Part shown: positions 57,498 to 64,000 of the stretch, piece after piece | Numbering within the stretch: position 1 is the first letter of the stretch | How the letters are laid out: every line of letters starts with the position of its first letter | Assembly (NCBI GenBank): GCA_963691705.1 | Contig: OY829539.1 | Location: 59,494,327-59,558,326, forward strand | Direction: 5' to 3' | Origin: Viola odorata | Lineage: Eukaryota; Streptophyta; Magnoliopsida; Malpighiales; Violaceae | DNA length: 64,000 bases | Notes under the pieces: generated by a model | What the model was told of the DNA's origin: nothing | Databases searched by the model: none | What the model saw: the letters and a program-made list of their open reading frames with translations, nothing else | Translations under genes and position numbers: made by a program

Positions 57498-60400
57498 ATT
57501 GATAAGAGCTCAATACAGCCAATGAGTGTTGCCTGCAGAGGCAGTTGTTTGCACTGTTTAAAGAAACCAAGTAAGGCAAAAGCGCATAAGTAAGCAACTA
57601 CAAATCTTAATATGCTGATCTATCGTTGCAAGTCATTTATTGTAACAGTGAAGAAATGCATGAATTGTAGCAAAATGGAAATTCACACATACAAACAGAG
57701 ATGAGGAGTAAATGAATATCAAATGAATACCATTTCAACTCGAATAGACAAAATTAGCCACCAAGTTCAAGCATTGCAAATCAAACATCAATATATATGT
57801 CAACAAATGTAGTAACTAATCAACAGACATAAAACTAGAAGAATTCAAATCACCAGGGACTTCATATCACTAATTGATGGGGAAAAAAAACTTTAGTTCC
57901 ATATCAACAGATCACACCACAAATCCAAAATTGTCATTTCTAACAACTGAAGCAAACAGGAGAATGAAAGATAGGAAATTGCATTACAATAAGATCATAC
58001 ATAGCTGCAATCAAGAGGAATAAGCAAACCCTACACAAATCAGAGCGGAATTCAGGTGACAGGAAGGTGATACTGGAACAAATGACCAAAAATATACCGA
58101 AGAGGAGAAAAAATGAGAGGGAAAGGAAGCGAAACCAGATCCGATTGATCCAAAAAACGAGAGTTTTGATGGAATCCCAGATCTGATTACGACCAAAGTA
58201 AATTCGCTCGGCACTGCTGCTCTGTTGGACAGAGAGGAAAGGAGAGAGAAACGCCAACCTAGAAATAGAAAATTCGTAGTTTTTTCTGGAGACAGCGAGA
58301 CCGCAAAGCGCGTAATATGCTCTTAATTTGGTTTTTTACATTTTTCTTTCTCCTAATCCTAATTTTTAATTAATTTAAAATCATAATTGATTTCGAATAT
58401 TTTATTTTCATTCTAAATAAATAAATACAAAAGATTTTTTTGTAATCATTTGCCGGTGGTGGGTGCTGCTTTTGTTCTCCTTTTAATAAAATATAAATAA
58501 AATAAATAAAGCTAAACCACGTCAGAATTTAAAATCATTATATTTTTCGATAAAAAAACATTATAATTTTTAAATATTTAATTTTTTTAACGAAATGTAA
58601 ATATTTTACTTCGACTCTTATAGTTCAAAAGGTTAGAAAATCATCCCGATAATTTCTCAAATTTTACAATATAAACCTTTCTTTCTTGCACTAATTTTTT
58701 AAATTTTAAGTTTAGAGCTGCAAACTCACTTCTCTAAATATTAAATATAAGTATTCGACCATAGTGAACTTCATCATTACAACTTTCTATACGTAAAAGA
58801 TATAAAATATAAAATATTTTCATTCTTTTTTGGTCATTACTACTACGTGCCCTGTATAGCAACCACATACCACCACTGCAACACCACACCACCACCGCAC
58901 CGACAACCACACATCACCGAAGTCTTGATGAAATTAATACATTAAGAAAAGAGTAGGAAGATTTTAAAAAATTAAATGACATTTTTATACTTTATTTAAT
59001 CTAGTTTTTAAAATATAAATTATTTAATTTCGTTCTTAAAGTATAATATTTTGTTTAATTTTGATCCCTCTAAGGTTTCTACCAGTTTAGAGTGTTGACG
59101 TGTAAGTTACATGTCACGTGTTAAATGACCAAATAAAACAAAGTGTTATACTTTAAGGACCAAATTAAATAAAATTATGCTAATAACTCATGTTAGTAGC
59201 ACGCCATGTGCTCCAAAATTGACACGTCATCAACTTCAGCAGGTTATGAGTAATAGAGGGACCAAATTAAACAAAGTATTATATTTTAAAAATCAGATTA
59301 AATAAAGTATTTTATTAGGGAGAAAAATACCTTTGACCATTAAAAAAAGAAGTTATAATTAATAAAAATATTTATAAGTTTTTGAACACGTACAATTTTA
59401 TGTTCCAATTTTACCTTGGTTTTTCGTGTTGAGGTTATTAAAAAAACAATATAAATTTATAAACTTTTACAATTTTACGTTTCGATTATACCTCATTTTT
59501 TTACTGAGATAAACTCTCGAATTTAACAACCTTCATGTTAGGTACAAATATTATACTTTTGCCTAAATTTATTATAATCACAGTAAGGAGAAAGTATATT
59601 GGCTCAAGTAGTACTTACGATCGATAGTACTTCGATAAGATATATAATTAATCTGTAATTAGTTTTACTAATCTAATAAAAAAAATCAATCTGGTCAAAT
59701 GTGATGAACTCAAAAGCTACTTAATCAGTTTTTTTCCTAAACTTATAAAAAAAAATCAGTTATAATTTTTAAACTCCTGCTTCTAATGGAAAAGTCTATG
59801 GAAGGAAAAGTCTAATTTCGTGTCAACCACAATTACCATCCCTTAAAACAAGTATAATTTATTTATTTTTTTTCCATTTTACTACGAACCAAAATTCTGT
59901 ATCGAAAAAACAAGTAAAATAAACCACAAAATATTGGTCTGTAAGGATCGATTTTGATTCAGTAGTAGTAACTTAAATGAGGTATTATTATTATTTTCTT
60001 CTGGAGGAGGGGATTTGTCTGGTTGTCTTTCAAAAAAAAATTGTCTCCACCTAAAAATCCAACAGCTTCCATCTCGAAAGGAAAGACGATCCAACTTCCA
60101 AGTTGTTGTTGCCCTAATTTTAATCTAGCTAGCTACTCGAGCCAACCACTTGAAACTGATTGATTGATTGAAACTTCTTCCTCATTTCTCCATCTTCTAT
60201 AATCATGGACCACAAACTCTAGGCTTAATTCAAGTTTTTCCTTTTCTCTTTTCAAAGTTAATCCGAATCCATGCAGGAAACCAGCTTCATAAATTAGAAA
60301 CTACACCGGCTAAAGAGCCTACCGAACCCGAATTTGGATCAATCAGCAACCGGGCTGGATATCGGGTGGGAGGAAAAAATAAATAAAAACCCTTTGAACA

Positions 60401-61359
60401 CTTCCTTTGAAAATCTCTCCTAAATTGTACTTCGCTACTATCTCCAAACATAACGACCTTTGGTATGGAACTTTACCGATGGTAACATGTCGGGTTTTTA
60501 TTATTTTATATGGATTCCCGAATGTCCTCTTTGCCCTTTCAACAAAAAACTAAGCTGACTTGAAAAGCTCTAAAGAAGATAACTCTCTTAAGATATAGAC
60601 AATTCTCTTACCACTTGATCACAAACAACCTTTTTAATACAATAGTTATTATTTCATCACCAAGCCAAGCAGAAATCATCCCATCTACATTAGAGTTTTA
60701 TGACATCGAATCATCGCTTATCTCGTACAAACCGACTACAAGTCTAGACGGCTATTTCGATTAGACTATGTCAAGGATCTTTTATATCTAAACCTTATTA
60801 ATTAACAGGCTGTTGTCCAAATTATTACAACTGCAAAAAACGTGTGATGCAGAAAAACATCACTATATACAAAAACAATGGTTGGTCATATTTCGGTAGA
60901 AATCGTAAGCTGAAGGGCTCGAACTTAAAACTGATCAGTTATACTTTGATCCATTAAAATCAGCATGAATATTATGTTCTTATCGAGCCGCATCCTATGA
61001 AAACAACAACAACAAGAGAAGGTTCATATCATGCCAGATTGAAGTACTTTTATATCATCTAGGAGCTCAATAGCATAGATCGGAACAATAGATTCCAGTA
61101 CAAGTATTAACCAAAATGGTTTGGCCAATACGTTATGCCATCCACAGAGTTTGAATAAATCATAGAACTGAAACCATAATGGCTTTGCCAACTACTGGGC
61201 TAATTTACCCTAGAAAGATAACCGTGAGTTTCTGGACATTTGGACTTAACAAGGTAAGAAACAGAATTATGCATACAACTTCACGTTAAGGGCATCTCAA
61301 CAGACCAAAACAATTATCATACACCAGACAGTTTACGCAAAGGAAAGATCATCGAAGCC
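57498..61359. other. epsin leader and intergenic region
   Basis: 57.5-58.3 kb holds the epsin 5' untranslated exon(s) and a leader intron; the CT/AG-rich stretch near 58200-58260 looks like a plant leader. A foldback repeat lies at 58986-59310. ORFs at 59882-60094 (-) and 60168-60386 (+) lack conserved features. 60.4-61.3 kb shows no coding signal apart from a weak SINE-like phrase (GATCAAGTGGTAAGAGAATT on the minus strand near 60610). Confidence 0.5.
58986..59310. repeat. foldback (inverted) repeat element
   Basis: The left arm (ACTTTATTTAATCTAGTTTT, then AAAATATAA) recurs inverted at the right end (TTTAAAAATCAGATTAAATA, AAGTATTTTA). Both arms continue into TTTAATTTGGTCCCTC-type sequence. 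A GACGTGT/ACACGTC core lies near the middle. It is non-coding and likely an old non-autonomous DNA transposon. I could not define target-site duplications. Confidence 0.5.
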
Positions 61360-63240
61360 TTAGTTTGCAGTATCCTTACCCTCACTTTCACCTCGATATA
61401 CCGTCTCTAAGCATTCTTTAGCCCTGTGAACCTTCGACTGGATGTAAAAGCTTCCGCTCTTGGCATTCCTCTCAAACAACGCGTCGTACCTCTGCATGCA
61501 TGATATGAAAGTTTCATGACTGATCCCTAGCCAAGCACCCAAATAAATAAATAAATAATTGAAAGATATACCAACCTTTAAGACCTCCTCCCAAGCAGTG
61601 TCCTCAGTTACACCAAGAATCTGACGAGCCTCTTGCTCTGTCATTACTTTGCTCCCTCTACGCATTGTATTTTGAATTGTCTCTTGGGCAACACCAGATT
61701 TTGAAGCATCTGCATTAAACCAAGCATCAAAGAAATCAGACCATGAGGCATTTATGGCAACTGCACTGATTGTGGTTCCAAAAACTGCATCTTCAGTTCA
61801 AGCTATTCCACCAAAAAGGCATGCAAAAATGAAAAACATTGGTATGGAATAAAAAGTAAGAACACTTCCCCTCTTTTGAGTGGTAAGGTATGCAACACTG
61901 AGACTGTAGAGGTTGTGAAAATGAATGTGCCATAAAAGGTGTATACTTCTATAAACAAGGAAACCACAGCCCCATACAAAAAGCAAAAGCTTACTATTGT
62001 AGGGCAGGATCGTTTTTCTACTTTCCAGGAAACGTTTTTAATTCCCAAACTACATAAATTCCACTGCTTTACCAAATCGTACTTCATTTCCTACTGGACT
62101 CCTTCCTCTCCTATTCCATCCGACATCCCCTGGAAAGGCATCGTTCCTTAGTAAATGAGAATTGGGTAAGTCCAAATTAAGTTGAGGATTCACGTAAGCC
62201 TCACTGGTGGTTTTCAGAGTTGAATAGGCAATAGATGAATTTTCACAGGGTGGTGTGGGGTTCTCAAGCTACACGAACATCTTTTTGTGAAAAAAATTAT
62301 GCGATAGAATTGCTTCATAAACATCATTGTGGAGGCAAACTTCCATGGCTTTTATAGGGGTCTGTATTTCATAGTGAAAAGGCATAGAAGGCTTTCAGCA
62401 AATTAAAAATTAGAAGTTTCAGATGCTTTTGAAGTGCTCAGCAGACAGTGCTAAAAAGATGATAGAAAGGCGATTGCAATTAGTACAGCAAGGGTGTCTG
62501 ATCTCAAAACCAGGCTTCTTTAGAAAGGAGTATTGCAGTACCTAAGCATGCCAACGGCATTGCAAGTCTAACAAACCCACAGAACACAGAACACAGAAGA
62601 CTGATGACTATATAGAAGGAGCAAACGAACACCGCACTAGGAATCACCCAAAATTCTCCACCAATATCTTCCTAGCCAAGAAAGCTGCGATTAATTGCTA
62701 CTTTGGTATTAAAGATTAAGATGTGTTGCTCTTTAAGGTGACAATGACAGTTCATTCACGGGCTTCACTATTTCTTTTCCATACATGGTCCAATATCCTT
62801 CTTCAAAAAAGGAAGTACAGTGGTAAATCAAATTATGTAACAATAATGTTTACACTAGCCATCAACCTAAAATGATCCCCCATATAAGTTGGTGAATTCA
62901 CCATATTGTTGTCATCTTTAAGGGCAAAAGTGGATCTTTCTTTCCCAGAGGAAGTATGTTGTTGATCTTTTGAAGGAGACTCCCTAGTCCCTCCCTTCTG
63001 AGACTTGACATATCAGTATATATTAAGTCCTATTAGTGGCATTGTTCTATGGTGTTAATGACATTAGTTCCACTAGATTTTCTCTTAAGTGTAGCCATGT
63101 AAAAATGTAATCAAATAACAAGATTTTTTTTATAGGAAAAAAATACACTAACTTGCAAGTGCTTGTCGGTATGCCTGAATAAAAGCCCTGCCCAATATGG
63201 TAGAGCCCATCACTATTAAGTTGGCAAGAAGCCTCCCTGC
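61360..63240 (-). CDS. PAM16: PAM16/TIM16 mitochondrial import-motor subunit (partial)
   Basis: Three exons are resolved: 63240-63153, 61709-61576 and 61491-61360, in phase. They give AGRLLANLIVMGSTILGRAF at the N-terminus and 117 residues. The family begins M-A-G-R-L-L, so the initiator ATG must be the last codon of an upstream exon spliced directly to GCA-GGG. Two ATG|GT sites are candidates (ATG at 63831-63829 or 63901-63899), and the true exon may also lie beyond the window. The hydrophobic N-terminus anchors the protein to the inner membrane. The C-terminal J-like domain (about 55-105, EQEARQILGV, KRYDALFERN) lacks the HPD tripeptide, as expected for PAM16, the regulator of the PAM18-Hsp70 import motor. 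Arabidopsis homologues are TXR1/MUSE5 (At3g59280). Total length with Met would be 118, normal for the family. Confidence 0.88.
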
Positions 63241-64000
63241 CTGTAGGAACAAGATATAAAACAACGATGTCAGACAGAGAAAAGTTAACAGTAACAATTT
63301 CTCCCATGAAATTCTCTCCATGGCAATATCTTATCATGTAAATACTGTTACTTAACATTCCATGGAAAGGAAGAAGTAGTAAAACTAGCATCGGAAGTAG
63401 GAAATCCACGCGTAGAGGCAATTTGCACCAACCACAAGTTTGATGGAACAAAATGTCAATACAACAAAATCATGCCCCAAACTGCCAATAAGATTGCAAA
63501 GCCTAATCTGATTGACAAAAATAACACATACGTGTGCACAAAAGACTTCAACTTCCCTTGATCATGCAATATCTAACACAAAGTTTCATAATTTAAGCAG
63601 AAGAATACAGCTAAACTTATAACAATTGACTCTTGTAGTTGAACAGGGCGAATATAAGCTCATGACATAAAATAAAGAATGAGCAAGCAACTTCTACAGG
63701 AGGCAAACCACCTATAGGCAGAGCAGCCCTGTTTCCAGCCACCTAAACTCTCCCATATCGAAAGAGACCTTAACTGCTTTTAGCGCAAAATTTAAATTTT
63801 TTGAACATGAATCCATTTCTAGAAATACCATTTGCACACAACTTCTACCTCTCGAATGATTCCAACAAATTCTATTTACGAACTCCATGACACCCCACCA
63901 TCGAAACCTACCTAATTCCCTCTCATTTCTAACCTAGACAAAGAAATATTCCATTTTGTTCATTCCACCACATGAAATACAATAGAGGTGCAGCAGAATC

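Noticed and set aside
60168..60386. 72-codon plus-strand ORF
   Set aside because: Starts from a non-conserved position, has mixed low-information sequence and no similarity I can recognise.
1..64000. Search for CRISPR arrays, operons, phage or toxin systems
   Set aside because: No regularly spaced repeats or bacterial gene organisation; all supported genes are plant nuclear genes with introns or plant-specific families.

Overview
This window is nuclear DNA from a flowering plant, most likely a core eudicot. The support is AT-rich intergenic DNA, split genes with GT-AG introns, plant-only protein families (PORR, PLS-class PPR, vascular-related unknown protein, LEA-2) and short non-autonomous DNA transposons. 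All coding models were joined by eye, checking splice sites, reading phase and family conservation.

Layout. 1-17.6 kb is gene-poor. It holds a decayed duplicated coding relic (about 0.4-0.86 kb), a VUP-type gene (4853-5700, +), a single-exon LEA-2 membrane protein (12238-11675, -), several repeats and a 1.36-kb MULE-like element with long terminal inverted repeats (14233-15594). 17.7-30.0 kb holds two convergent genes: an 11-exon SLC35F-type transporter (+) and a 12-exon gene of the At3g49140/At3g59300 family (-). 31.1-32.0 kb holds two small transposons only 77 bp apart, one MULE-like with a 9-bp target-site duplication and one hAT-like with an 8-bp duplication. 33.3-34.6 kb is a PORR organelle RNA-binding protein (+).

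36.7-49.0 kb carries two PEP mutase/isocitrate lyase-superfamily paralogues (+). Three of their internal exons have identical lengths. The second has a plastid-type N-terminus and an extra C-terminal domain of about 130 residues. Between them lie decayed coding fragments, one clearly from the spliceosomal protein PRP8, and a bHLH gene (-). A single-exon PPR gene (+) follows at 49.6-51.1 kb, converging on a 13-exon epsin (EPSIN2/3-like, -, 57497-51773). The right edge holds PAM16, a mitochondrial import-motor subunit (-), whose start-codon exon could not be fixed.

The genes are not an operon and span unrelated processes: vesicle coats, mitochondrial import, organelle RNA processing, C-P/C-C lyase-type metabolism and transport. 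From memory, the order PAM16, epsin, At3g59300-like, SLC35F matches Arabidopsis At3g59280-At3g59310. Epsin next to the extended PEP mutase matches At2g43160-At2g43180. The window therefore looks like an undivided version of a segment that was duplicated and fractionated in Arabidopsis. I saw no CRISPR array, rRNA, intact tRNA gene or intact autonomous transposon.
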